A stretch of 64,000 nucleotides of DNA, from positions 66,402-130,401 of the forward strand of contig NHFP02000005.1 of the NCBI GenBank assembly GCA_002172485.2, written 5' to 3'. The notes beneath the pieces were generated by a model. The model made no database searches. It had not been told where the DNA came from and saw nothing but the letters and a program-made list of their open reading frames with translations. A program made the position numbers and the translations under genes. The first letter of the stretch is position 1; each line of letters starts with the position of its first letter. Of the stretch, positions 50,126 to 58,108 are shown piece by piece. This DNA is from Crocinitomicaceae bacterium TMED114. GTDB lineage: Bacteria > Bacteroidota > Bacteroidia > Flavobacteriales_D > Sanyastnellaceae.

Positions 50126-50918
50126 AGCAGAAAATCCGCACCTTCCGGAGGGCCTGAGCGTCTCCTTCTGGTGCGGACTCTGTCGGGCAGACACCACCGA
50201 CTGGTGTGGCTGCTCACAGGAAACGGGGGGGCGTCCTGTGCTGCGCCTTTGACGGCGCCCCGAATACCTCAGGTTTCTGAAATGTGATTTGGCCTGAACC
50301 ATGCGGTAGTCCCTGTTGCACTCGGACGGCCGTGGCCATCTCGATCTCTCCGATTGCTCGGCGAGGTCAAACGAACAATTTGCATTGTCCGTTCCAAGCA
50401 TCAGGGGCCGCTTGCCTTGCGGCAATCACATCCCATTTTCCGTCGGCTCCATCCCGAGACGAAATCGCCCTAGGATGTCGGCTCCCCATCTTTCGATGTT
50501 CGGCCTTCCGCATGGCCCCGATGAATCGGTGGCCATCCCATTCCGCTTCCCGAAGGAAGGACCGGCCTTCGCAGGTCGGCACCCTGGTTGCTGTGCAACC
50601 CCGGCCGAAGCCGGCGGTGGGTGGTCCTCTTTGAATCCAGGACGAAACACGTTTCGTCGAGCACAAGGCCCCATCCATTCTCAGGATGCTGTCGTCGCTG
50701 AGGGCGGCATTCGACATCGCCTTCGCGGTGCCGGTCAGATTCTGCGAAGCAGTGCGCTCATGGGGTCGCCCCACATGTTCGGACGGTGGTTGGTTGCCCT
50801 TCCATCAAGCCACCAGTTGCCTGGTGTATTGCCGTCGCTGACAAGACAATGGTGGGAAAAGTTTTTGGAAACTCCAGCCTTTCGAAGTGGATGGAATTGA
50901 ACAACGTAAGAACATCGG

Positions 50919-50935
50919 TTTTCCACAATTGTGGA
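50919..50935. promoter_or_regulatory. DnaA-box-like site within a 14-base palindrome
   Basis: TTTTCCACA (50919-50927) fits the TTWTNCACA DnaA-box form, and TCCACAATTGTGGA (50922-50935) is a perfect palindrome. It is a single site; no cluster or AT-rich unwinding element is visible, so I do not call an origin. Confidence 0.3.
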
Positions 50936-50967
50936 CAGCGTCTCGAACGTCTGGGCAAAAATAAACA

Positions 50968-51000
50968 CGCCCCCTGATGTCCAAAAACAGCCAGGGGGCG
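50968..51000 (-). terminator. Terminator of the gene at 51028-51615
   Basis: CGCCCCCTG and CAGGGGGCG form a 9-bp stem (loop of 15). On the minus strand it is followed by TGTTTATTTTTG. It starts 27 bases past the stop. Confidence 0.85.
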
Positions 51001-51027
51001 CGTCCCGAAATCGGGCGGAAGGGGCAA

Positions 51028-51615
51028 TCAGCGGGCGACGATGAACCGAGCCCGGGCGCGACGTGTGCCTTGGGTGCCTTCCACTGTGTAGATGCCTGCG
51101 GACCAATCCCGCACATCGAACATCCAGCCCTGCGGGCCTTGTCCTGGGATGACCTCACGGGAGCGGACCAAGCGGCCCATGCCATCACGGACACGGACCA
51201 CCACCGGATTTTCGTTGTCGAAGCCGGTGCCGATTCCAACGAAGAGCGTTTCGTAGTCGCCCTGTTCCAGCGTGTAGCTGCCCAATTCAATGCCCAGTGC
51301 GGCAAAGGCGATGGTCACTTCTGCACCATTCCACCCATCGCCGAAGACGTCGATCATCTCCAACACGTAGAAGCTGTCTTCCAGACACGCCGACGTCGTG
51401 GACACGGCATTGCTCTCGAAACCATCCCCGGACACGACGGGGTCGCCGTCCGTGGTGTAGAGGGTCCAGCTGACCTCGGCACCCCACAATGCGGTGGAGG
51501 TGGTGATGTCGGCGGTGAACAGGCAATCATCCTGAGCGTGGAGCAGGGAGCTCAGCACGAGAAGGCAGAAGAAAATGGGCGCGCATGGAGTCGGTGACAG
51601 GTTGGTGGCAATCAT
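51028..51615 (-). CDS. Small secreted protein with T9SS-type C-terminus
   Basis: 195 residues with signal peptide ending around LLHAQDD. A beta-sandwich region contains EMIDVFGDGWNGAEVTIAF, the xxFGDGWNGA element seen in many exported Bacteroidota proteins. Residues ~125-195 look like a sorting domain (VVRVRDGMGRLVRSREV, then WSAGIYTVEGTQGTRRARARF). No enzyme motif is seen. Single gene with its own terminator. Function unknown. Confidence 0.65.
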   Translation of the reverse strand: MIATNLSPTPCAPIFFCLLVLSSLLHAQDDCLFTADITTSTALWGAEVSWTLYTTDGDPVVSGDGFESNAVSTTSACLEDSFYVLEMIDVFGDGWNGAEVTIAFAALGIELGSYTLEQGDYETLFVGIGTGFDNENPVVVRVRDGMGRLVRSREVIPGQGPQGWMFDVRDWSAGIYTVEGTQGTRRARARFIVAR

Positions 51616-51893
51616 AACCCGCGCGCTTCAACAAAGTTGCGTTTCGGTCACCACCGCAGGTGCCAACCGAGTTCGGGATCCCTTTTTAGGTGCACTTGGC
51701 GGTGGCTTGAACCGCGGGGATGGGACGTGGATTGATGGGGCATTCTATGGTTGGTATGGGCAAGTGCTGTGCGCGATACCAGCAGTGCAATGGTCTGCCC
51801 GCAGGGACAGTCCAGCATGGATGGGCGTCATGCCGGCGGGTGACTTTCGTTTTCCTTGGCCGGGAGGCCCGTTGTGAATTGTGGGTTTTCCGC

Positions 51894-51901
51894 GATGTTT
51901 G
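51894..51901 (+). promoter_or_regulatory. Possible -7 element of the gene at 51906
   Basis: GATGTTTG matches TANNTTTG at 7 of 8 and ends 4 bases before ATG 51906. Confidence 0.35.
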
Positions 51902-51905
51902 AGGC

Positions 51906-52676
51906 ATGGCTTGGATGCATCGCATGGCGGTCCTGTTGTGGACCAGTTCGGTCGGTTGGGGAATGTGGGCGCAGGAGTGTCCCACGGGTTGGGAATCTGT
52001 GGCCCGCGAGTACCTCTCTGCGCAGTTGGAAGGTCGATGGGACGTTGGGGCCAAGCAGGTCGTGCTCCGGGAACGGGAGGCTTGGTTGGCTTGGAACCAA
52101 TGGCAAGAAGCTCGGACGGCCAGCCGCATGGCCAATCTACCTGACGCGGCTCGCGAAAGACAAGCGGAAGAGAAACGCAGGGAAGGCAACCGTCTCGGCG
52201 TGTCCGTATTCACCTGCGAGCCGATGGACGCTTTGGCTGGACGGTACCGGGTGCGCGTGGATCCGGATGGCCGGTCGTTCAAGATCCTCACCATGGAACT
52301 GGAGGGCGAGGTGTGGGGTGTGGTGACCCGAACAGCCCTTCTCGATGCCGAACAGCGTCGGACTGCGACGGCTTACTTCCAGGCAGTGGATGCTCGGGAA
52401 TGGGACAAGGCTGAAGCGTGGGTGGCGCAGCACGCCATCCCCCGGTTCAAACAGTATCAGCTCGAAGTGGAGGCCTTCCTCAAAGGCTCTCCGGTCATAG
52501 AAAGCGGCCAGGCCGCACAAGCGGAACTGCGCAGGGCAGAGTGGGACCGCGGGTTTCTCCGGGCCGAAAAAGAAGGGGCCGACATCCTCGTGGTCCACAT
52601 GGAATTCCCGTCGGCGACCACGTTGTCCTGTGAGATGACGTTCGTGGACGGGGCCTGGAGAATCCTGCACCGATGA
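51906..52676 (+). CDS. Secreted protein of unknown function
   Basis: 256 residues, signal peptide MAWMHRMAVLLWTSSVGWGM cleaved near WAQ. A long charged helix follows (WLAWNQWQEARTASRMANLP and DAARERQAEEKRREGNRLG), then YFQAVDAREWDKAEAWVAQ, resembling the start of DUF4878/NTF2-like lumazine-binding folds, and a C-terminal LSCEMTFVDGAWRILHR that fits the last strand of that fold. The function cannot be told. It overlaps the next gene by 4 bases (ATGA). Confidence 0.55.
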   Translation: MAWMHRMAVLLWTSSVGWGMWAQECPTGWESVAREYLSAQLEGRWDVGAKQVVLREREAWLAWNQWQEARTASRMANLPDAARERQAEEKRREGNRLGVSVFTCEPMDALAGRYRVRVDPDGRSFKILTMELEGEVWGVVTRTALLDAEQRRTATAYFQAVDAREWDKAEAWVAQHAIPRFKQYQLEVEAFLKGSPVIESGQAAQAELRRAEWDRGFLRAEKEGADILVVHMEFPSATTLSCEMTFVDGAWRILHR

Positions 52677-53128
52677 ACGCCAAGCGGGATGTGGTCGTGC
52701 AGACCGTCGCCGATGCCCTCACCGCTTCTATGGACCGTGCGCGTACCGAACTCGACACCCTGCGGGCGAGCTTAACGAAGGAGACGAAGAGCACGGCCGG
52801 TGACAAGCACGAAACCGGACGGGCCATGGTGCAGCTCGAAATCGAACAGGCTGGACAGCGTTTTTCGAGGTTCGAGGCCATGTCCTTGGTATTTGGGCGC
52901 TTGAACCCGGAACAGCCTCGCAAGGAGGTGGGGCCGGGAGCCTGGGTGGAATGCGGCGTAGGGAACTTCTTCATCGGCGTTTCCCTCGGTGCGCTCCAAT
53001 TGCCCGACGGAACCAAATTTCACGCCATTTCCTCGGATGCACCGTTGGCTGTTGCACTGCGTGGCGCGGTGGCGGGGTCGACCGCGAAATTCAGGGGGGC
53101 GCAGTGCGAGGTGGTTCGCGTTGGCTGA
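52673..53128 (+). CDS. GreA/GreB-like protein (coiled coil plus C-terminal domain)
   Basis: 151 residues. N-terminal helical pair (~1-70) containing MDRARTELDTLRASLTKETK, then a small C-terminal domain (FFIGVSLGALQLPDGTKFHA and RGAVAGSTAKFRGAQCEVVRV) that resembles the FKBP-like domain of transcript-cleavage factors. The tip of the coiled coil lacks a clear paired-acid motif, so it may bind RNA polymerase without GreA-type cleavage activity. ATGA overlap with the preceding gene. Identification is moderate. Confidence 0.5.
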   Translation: MNAKRDVVVQTVADALTASMDRARTELDTLRASLTKETKSTAGDKHETGRAMVQLEIEQAGQRFSRFEAMSLVFGRLNPEQPRKEVGPGAWVECGVGNFFIGVSLGALQLPDGTKFHAISSDAPLAVALRGAVAGSTAKFRGAQCEVVRVG

Positions 53129-53215
53129 TGGCAGTCGAGGGTCCGCTAACGGACTCCATGCCGCATCGTGGACAACGCATGGCGATCGATGGGCCCAAGG
53201 GTGAGGCCTGCCGCC

Positions 53216-53223
53216 TACCTTTG
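53216..53223 (+). promoter_or_regulatory. -7 promoter element of the cold-shock gene
   Basis: TACCTTTG is a perfect TANNTTTG match, 17 bases before the TTG start at 53241. Confidence 0.5.
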
Positions 53224-53240
53224 CGGCAAAATTCAACGAT

Positions 53241-53693
53241 TTGGGACGATCACAAGAAACGTTCGGCAAGCGAGAGCGTGAAGCCAAGCGCGCCAAGAAG
53301 AAGAAAGAGAAGGAGCTCAAGAAGCAGGAGGCCAAGGCCAACAAGCGGACCTTGGACAGCCCTGACATGATCGCGTATGTGGACGAGTTCGGCCGCATCG
53401 TGGACGAGCCGCCCGATCCCACCGAGCGCGAGGAAATCAACCTCGAGGACATCCAGATCAGCGTTCCCAAAGACGAGGACATGCCGCCTGTGGACAAGAC
53501 CCGCCGCGGCAAGGTGACCATGTTCAATCCTGACAAAGGCTTCGGATTCATCCGTGACTTGGACAGTGGGGAGAGCATCTTCGCCCACGTCACCAACATG
53601 AAGGAGGAAGTGGAGCAGGGGGACAAGGTGACCTTTGAAGTGGAGCAGAGCCACAAGGGCCCGTCGGCCATCAAGGTGACCATTGTCAAGTAG
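53241..53693 (+). CDS. Cold-shock-domain protein with basic N-terminal extension
   Basis: 150 residues, TTG start at 53241; the conserved opening MGRSQETFGKREREAKRAKK supports it and no ATG fits. Residues ~1-45 are a Lys/Glu-rich helix; ~85-150 are a cold-shock domain with RNP1 KGFGFIRD and RNP2 SIFAHVTN. It binds single-stranded RNA/DNA. The longer Bacteroidota form of CspA. It has a -7 element and a strong terminator of its own. Confidence 0.88.
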   Translation: MGRSQETFGKREREAKRAKKKKEKELKKQEAKANKRTLDSPDMIAYVDEFGRIVDEPPDPTEREEINLEDIQISVPKDEDMPPVDKTRRGKVTMFNPDKGFGFIRDLDSGESIFAHVTNMKEEVEQGDKVTFEVEQSHKGPSAIKVTIVK

Positions 53694-53715
53694 CAATACC
53701 GGGCTTTCCCGATTG

Positions 53716-53744
53716 AAAAAGCCGGCCTATGTGCTGGCTTTTTT
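53716..53744 (+). terminator. Terminator after the cold-shock gene
   Basis: AAAAAGCCGGC-CTATGT-GCTGGCTTTTTT; stem with one G-U pair and a T6 run. Confidence 0.88.
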
Positions 53745-53822
53745 CATGCGTCAACACGGGTTGTATTACGTTGAGTTATTAGTTGAGTAACATTTAATTA
53801 ATGTTTACGTAACTTATGGGAG

Positions 53823-54401
53823 ATGAAATGGGCTGCTCCCTTTTGGACCGCGATGTTGCTTGCTTTGGGCACCGCACACGGACAGACGTCCGGGGTGGGG
53901 GTGGGCGTGGACGGTGCGCTGTGGGCAGCCGGGTGGCAGAACGTCCATGTGGCCTTGCCGGTGCACGACGAGATCCGCTTGCATTTGGGCGTGGGATTCA
54001 TGGGAAGCTCCGATGAGACTGTGGCCCTGACTGTGCGGCAGCGCCCCGACCACTTCGACCAGGCTTCCATCCTCACGTTGGGGGTGCGGGCGTATCCCCA
54101 TGGGATGAAGCGGACTCGCTTCACAGGTTTGATCGGGCTTGAATATGCCGAGGAATCCTTCCGAACCCAGCGGTTCCCCGGGACGAGTGAAGTCGGACGA
54201 ATGGAGTGGGTGCGCACGGACATTCGCGGGGTGTTGGGGGTGGAGTGGCGCCCTGTATCCCGTGTCGGATTGAACGTCCATGCGGGTGTGGGGCACAGTG
54301 CCGTGCGCGGGACTTCACTCGCTGCGGAATTTGTGCCCCGTCACGGAGAGAGGAGCCCGTTCACCCGAATGATCGGAACGGAGCTGTTGTTCTGGTTCTG
54401 A
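53823..54401 (+). CDS. Outer-membrane beta-barrel-like protein
   Basis: 192 residues from ATG 53823 (MKWAAPFWTAMLLALGTAHG, signal peptide). Alternating amphipathic strands with Gly/aromatic ends (VGVGVDGALWAAGWQNVHV, RLHLGVGFMGSS, FTGLIGLEYAEES, GVLGVEWRPVSRVGLNVHA) and a terminal Phe (GTELLFWF) suggest an 8-stranded outer-membrane barrel. I do not recognise the family. It is preceded by an AT-rich stretch (53750-53820), unusual for this genome, and followed by a bidirectional terminator. Confidence 0.55.
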   Translation: MKWAAPFWTAMLLALGTAHGQTSGVGVGVDGALWAAGWQNVHVALPVHDEIRLHLGVGFMGSSDETVALTVRQRPDHFDQASILTLGVRAYPHGMKRTRFTGLIGLEYAEESFRTQRFPGTSEVGRMEWVRTDIRGVLGVEWRPVSRVGLNVHAGVGHSAVRGTSLAAEFVPRHGERSPFTRMIGTELLFWF

Positions 54402-54405
54402 CCTC

Positions 54406-54447
54406 CATTGAAAAGGGCCAACCTGTCGGCTGGCCCTCTTTTCAATG
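54406..54447. terminator. Bidirectional terminator between convergent genes
   Basis: CATTGAAAAGGGCCA at 54406-54420 pairs with TGGCCCTCTTTTCAATG at 54431-54447; long stem with A and T runs on the two sides. Confidence 0.88.
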
Positions 54448-54476
54448 TGGTTGCGTCGCGCTGAGAGGCCCCGACA

Positions 54477-55577
54477 TCACGCCCGTCCGAGTTGCTTCAG
54501 TTGGGCCGTGTGCAGTTTGAGTGCCCCCCAGAAGGAGGTGTCCGCCCGGTAGGGCAATCCGAATTCTTCCGCTGTCTCGCGCACGATCTTTGAAATCTTC
54601 GGGTAGTGCACATGGCAGATGTGCGGGAAGAGGTGGTGCTCGATTTGGTGGGTGAGTCCACCGCTGTACCAGTTCAGAAGGCGGCTCTTGGTGCCGAAGT
54701 TGCACGTGGTCTTGAGTTGGTGGCTCATGGGGTCATCCTCCATGACACTCCCTTTTTCAGCGGGCTTGTAGTCGTGGTCTTCCATGACGTGGGCCGGTTG
54801 GAAAACGATGCCCAGGGTCAATCCGCCAACAAAGTGCATGAGCAGCCATCCGGCGATGATCTGACCAGCACCGAGTCCGCTGAACATCAGAGGCAGGCCC
54901 ACCACAATGGGGTAGTAGATGACCTTGGCCAAGACAATCTTGGTCATGAGCTGCTGCTTGGATTTGCCCATGCGCTTGAGCAGGCCAAACCTCTCGTACT
55001 TCTTGATGGCGATGAAATCCTTGACCGTCACCCACAGCAGGGTCATCAGGCCATAAAAGAACCATGCATAATAATGCTGGTAGCGGTGCCAGGGCTTGAG
55101 GGGCTTCAGTGGAGAGAAGCGCAAGAGCGGACCCGGATCGATGTCCTCGTCAAGGCCGTCGATGTTGGTGAAGGTGTGGTGAAGCACATTGTGCTGGATT
55201 TGCCACATCTCGCTGTTTCCGCCGACGAGTTCGAGGACGCCACCCACGATTTTGTTGATGGTCTTGTTCTCGCTGTAGGCGCCGTGGTTTCCGTCGTGCA
55301 TCACGGCCATGCCGATGCCGGCAAGTCCAAGTCCCATCAGGACTTCGGCGACCCAGAAGGCCCAGCCGCCACCCGTCGCGCCGAGGGTGATGAGGGCGAG
55401 GGGAGCGAAGTAGGCAGACAGCAGGACAACCGTCTTGAGCTTCATGCCCGTCGTGGCCTTTTTGTGGATGCCATTCTCCTTAAAGTGGGCGTCCACACGT
55501 TGGCGGAGGGTCTTGGCGAATCCGGTCGTATCCCGTCCGAAGCGGACGGTAGGCAATTCAAAAGGAGCTTGCGTCAT
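54477..55577 (-). CDS. Membrane fatty acid desaturase (acyl-lipid/acyl-CoA type)
   Basis: 366 residues. Three histidine boxes: HDGNHGAY, IQHNVLHHTF and the C-terminal HQIEHHLFPHICH (QxxHH, front-end or linoleoyl-type). Hydrophobic pairs lie at ~50-95 and ~165-245. It introduces a cis double bond into membrane acyl chains using a di-iron site. HHTFTNIDGLDEDIDPG resembles bacterial delta-type desaturases; regiospecificity cannot be told. A TAACTTCG element ends 7 bases before the ATG. Confidence 0.9.
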   Translation of the reverse strand: MTQAPFELPTVRFGRDTTGFAKTLRQRVDAHFKENGIHKKATTGMKLKTVVLLSAYFAPLALITLGATGGGWAFWVAEVLMGLGLAGIGMAVMHDGNHGAYSENKTINKIVGGVLELVGGNSEMWQIQHNVLHHTFTNIDGLDEDIDPGPLLRFSPLKPLKPWHRYQHYYAWFFYGLMTLLWVTVKDFIAIKKYERFGLLKRMGKSKQQLMTKIVLAKVIYYPIVVGLPLMFSGLGAGQIIAGWLLMHFVGGLTLGIVFQPAHVMEDHDYKPAEKGSVMEDDPMSHQLKTTCNFGTKSRLLNWYSGGLTHQIEHHLFPHICHVHYPKISKIVRETAEEFGLPYRADTSFWGALKLHTAQLKQLGRA

Positions 55578-55584
55578 GAACGGG

Positions 55585-55592
55585 CGAAGTTA
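55585..55592 (-). promoter_or_regulatory. Possible -7 element of the desaturase gene
   Basis: On the minus strand TAACTTCG matches TANNTTTG at 7 of 8 and ends 7 bases before the ATG at 55577. Confidence 0.4.
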
Positions 55593-55665
55593 GGGGCCAA
55601 CGGCTTCCTTCTGCGCGCAATCCCGCAAGCGGTCAACTTGAGGGTGTGGGTGACGCAGCGTCCTG

Positions 55666-57450
55666 TTACTTGGCAAAGGGGCTCGGAGGCCTTGGAATCT
55701 TCCGCACCCGCATGGCAGCTGGCGTGACTTCCAGGTACTCGTCGTCGGCGATCCACTCCATGTATTCCTCGAGGGAAAGCTTGCGTGCAGGCGCAATGCG
55801 TAGGCCTTTGTCGCTGCCGGAGGCGCGCATGTTGTTGAGCTTCTTGCCTTTGATCAGGTTGAGCTCCATGTCCTTGTCGCGGGCGCACTCGCCCACCACT
55901 TGACCGGCGTAGATGTCCTGGCCGGGATCGATGAAGAAAATGCCGCGGTCCTGTAGCCGGTCGATTTCATAGGCCCGCGCCTGCCCGGTCTCCATGCTGA
56001 CGAGGGAGCCTGCCTGCCGGGTCTCGAGGTCGCCGGCATAGGGCTCGTATCCGTCGAATCGGTGCGTCATCACAGCTTCTCCCGCCGTGGCGGTCAGGAC
56101 CTGATTCCGAAGGCCGATCAGGCCGCGGGAGGGAATGCGGAATTCCATGTGTTGGATGTCGCCTTTGGCCTCCATCACTTGCAGCATGCCCTTGCGCATC
56201 ATGACGAGTTCCGTCGCCTTGCCCGCGTTGGCTTCCGGCACATCGATGACGAGGTGCTCGAACGGCTCATGGCGCGCGCCGTCGACTTCCTTGAACAGCA
56301 CTTGGGGCTTGCCGATCTGGAGTTCGTAGCCCTCGCGGCGCATCGTTTCGATGAGAACGGAAAGGTGGAGGATGCCCCGGCCGTAGACGTTCCACTTGTC
56401 CTCGCTGTCGGTGGCTTCTACGCGCAGCGCGAGGTTTTTCTGCAGCTCGTTGTCCAGGCGCTCGCGGATGTGGCGGCTGGTCAGGAATTCGCCGTCTTTG
56501 CCCAGGAAGGGGGAGGTGTTGATGGTGAACAGCAAACTCATGGTCGGCTCGTCCACCGCGATGCGCTCCATGGCTTCGGGCTGTTCGAGGTCCGAGAGGG
56601 TGTCACCGATTTCGAAGTCCTCGATGCCGGTGATGGCGCAGAGGTCGCCAGACTGGACATGGTCCACTTTTTCTTTGCCGAGTCCGCTGAAGACGAACAG
56701 CTCCTTGGCGCGCACCTTGCGGTTGCCGTCCGCGGTGCAGAGCATGTAGTCGCGGTTGGCGTGCAGGTCGCCGCGGAAGAGCCGGCCGATGGCGATCCGA
56801 CCGGTGAACCGGCTGTAGTCGAGGGACGTGATCTGAAGTTGCGGGGTACCCTCCACGTAAGGGGCCTCCGGAACCGTGTCGAGGATGGTGTCCATCAGGA
56901 AGCTCATGTCTTCCGTCGGGTTCTCCCAGTCGGGGCCCATCCAGCCCATCTTGGCCGAACCATAGACCGTGGTGAAATCCAATTGCTCCTCGGTGGCCCC
57001 GAGGTTGAACATCAAATCGAACACCTGCTCCTGAACGAGGTCGGGCGTGCAATTCTCCTTGTCCACCTTGTTGACCACCACGATCGGAATCAGGCCGAGC
57101 TCCAGGGCCTTGCCGAGCACAAAGCGGGTCTGCGGCATAGGGCCTTCGAACGCGTCCACGAGCAGGAGGACGGCATCGGCCATTTTGAGCACGCGCTCGA
57201 CTTCTCCGCCGAAATCAGCGTGGCCTGGGGTGTCGATCAAGTTGATCTTGACATCCTTGAAGTTTGCCGCGACGTTCTTGGACAGGATGGTGATCCCGCG
57301 CTCGCGCTCGAGGTCGTTGTTGTCGAGGATGAGGTCACCGGTCGCCTTGCGGGGGTCGATGACGTTGCAGTGGTGGATGATCTTGTCGACCAGCGTGGTT
57401 TTGCCGTGGTCGACGTGGGCGATGATCGCGACGTTGCGGAGTCCGCTCAT
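55666..57450 (-). CDS. typA: Ribosome-associated translational GTPase TypA/BipA
   Basis: 594 residues, full length. G1 [15 protein letters not shown]2 around [10 protein letters not shown]3 [14 protein letters not shown]4 [10 protein letters not shown]; then EF-Tu-like domain II, EF-G-like domains and the BipA C-terminal domain ([40 protein letters not shown]). It is a ribosome-binding GTPase linked to assembly and stress growth. Single gene; the start [16 protein letters not shown] is unambiguous. Confidence 0.97.
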   Translation of the reverse strand: MSGLRNVAIIAHVDHGKTTLVDKIIHHCNVIDPRKATGDLILDNNDLERERGITILSKNVAANFKDVKINLIDTPGHADFGGEVERVLKMADAVLLLVDAFEGPMPQTRFVLGKALELGLIPIVVVNKVDKENCTPDLVQEQVFDLMFNLGATEEQLDFTTVYGSAKMGWMGPDWENPTEDMSFLMDTILDTVPEAPYVEGTPQLQITSLDYSRFTGRIAIGRLFRGDLHANRDYMLCTADGNRKVRAKELFVFSGLGKEKVDHVQSGDLCAITGIEDFEIGDTLSDLEQPEAMERIAVDEPTMSLLFTINTSPFLGKDGEFLTSRHIRERLDNELQKNLALRVEATDSEDKWNVYGRGILHLSVLIETMRREGYELQIGKPQVLFKEVDGARHEPFEHLVIDVPEANAGKATELVMMRKGMLQVMEAKGDIQHMEFRIPSRGLIGLRNQVLTATAGEAVMTHRFDGYEPYAGDLETRQAGSLVSMETGQARAYEIDRLQDRGIFFIDPGQDIYAGQVVGECARDKDMELNLIKGKKLNNMRASGSDKGLRIAPARKLSLEEYMEWIADDEYLEVTPAAMRVRKIPRPPSPFAK

Positions 57451-57650
57451 GGGAGGGGGTCGGATTTGACGGCGCGAAAAAACGCCGGAATCCGCGTCCG
57501 GTCACCACAAAGTGCTGGAAATCTGAGAGAAATGTTGTGGGCGGGGCGATAAGTTGATTCACAAAAGGCGCAAATCCCATGCGAAGGGTCATCTGAATTC
57601 ATGCCTCTCGACAACGAGATTCCCCGGCTTCGGTCTAAATTTCGCCCCCG

Positions 57651-58025
57651 ATGTCGCAACGTGCACCTATTGGAACGTGGGGCTTGCTCCTGATTTGGGG
57701 AGGGGTGCACCTCATGCAATTGCAGCACGTTGTCGGGCACCACTTCGCGGACCTCGTCCATCACGAGGGATGCTCACATCACCACCACGACGCGACGCCG
57801 GTCACATGGCCGGCAGAAGACGATCTCGTCAGGGCCGATGGCGATTGCCCATTGTGCGATTGGACCAGTGTCCCGGTGCTGTCTGCTGAAGTATTCGCCT
57901 TGGCGGATGTCCTGCCGGATTGGCCCTTTTCCCCTTCATTGGGAGAAGTTCAGAATGGGTGGACAGGTCCGGTCTGTGCACCGGGAATCGGTTGGCGGGG
58001 GCCACCGGTGCGGAGCCTGCTCTGA
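57651..58025 (+). CDS. Small His/Cys-rich membrane protein (DUF2946-like)
   Basis: 124 residues. One N-terminal hydrophobic segment (GTWGLLLIWGGVHLMQL), then QHVVGHHFADLVHHEGCSHH with two further His, and GDCPLCDWTSV. Many His plus the Cys and CPLC motif suggest metal binding on the outer side of the membrane. Small proteins with this layout are often found before TonB-dependent metal receptors. Here a TonB-dependent receptor starts 83 bases after the stop. The metal (copper or zinc) is not fixed by the sequence. A TAAATTTC element ends 7 bases before the ATG. Confidence 0.6.
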   Translation: MSQRAPIGTWGLLLIWGGVHLMQLQHVVGHHFADLVHHEGCSHHHHDATPVTWPAEDDLVRADGDCPLCDWTSVPVLSAEVFALADVLPDWPFSPSLGEVQNGWTGPVCAPGIGWRGPPVRSLL

Positions 58026-58108
58026 GTTCCGTTTCACCTCCATTTTCCCTCATGTTTCCACCCCCTGTGGCGTGGGACGTGTCCGCCAGTCTGAGTTCAG
58101 TCTGGGCG

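Larger units (their letters stand above)
50070..50967. other. About 0.9 kb without a convincing gene
   Basis: Several frames are open (the longest is 194 codons on plus, 50316-50900), but all give Arg/Pro/Ser/Gly-rich readings with no signal peptide, domain or neighbour logic, and opposite-strand frames are equally open. The region holds a 19-base inverted repeat at its left end and a DnaA-box-like palindrome near its right end. I could not match it to RNase P RNA, tmRNA, 6S or SRP RNA by eye. Confidence 0.4.

Noticed and set aside
50316-50900. 194-codon open frame on the plus strand in the 50-51 kb gap
   Set aside because: Reading is Arg/Pro/Gly/Ser-rich with no signal or domain, and minus-strand frames over the same bases are equally open; typical of a GC-rich shadow.
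50870-51000. Replication origin
   Set aside because: Only one DnaA-box-like site, no cluster, no AT-rich unwinding element, and no dnaA, gidA or rpmH-type neighbours.
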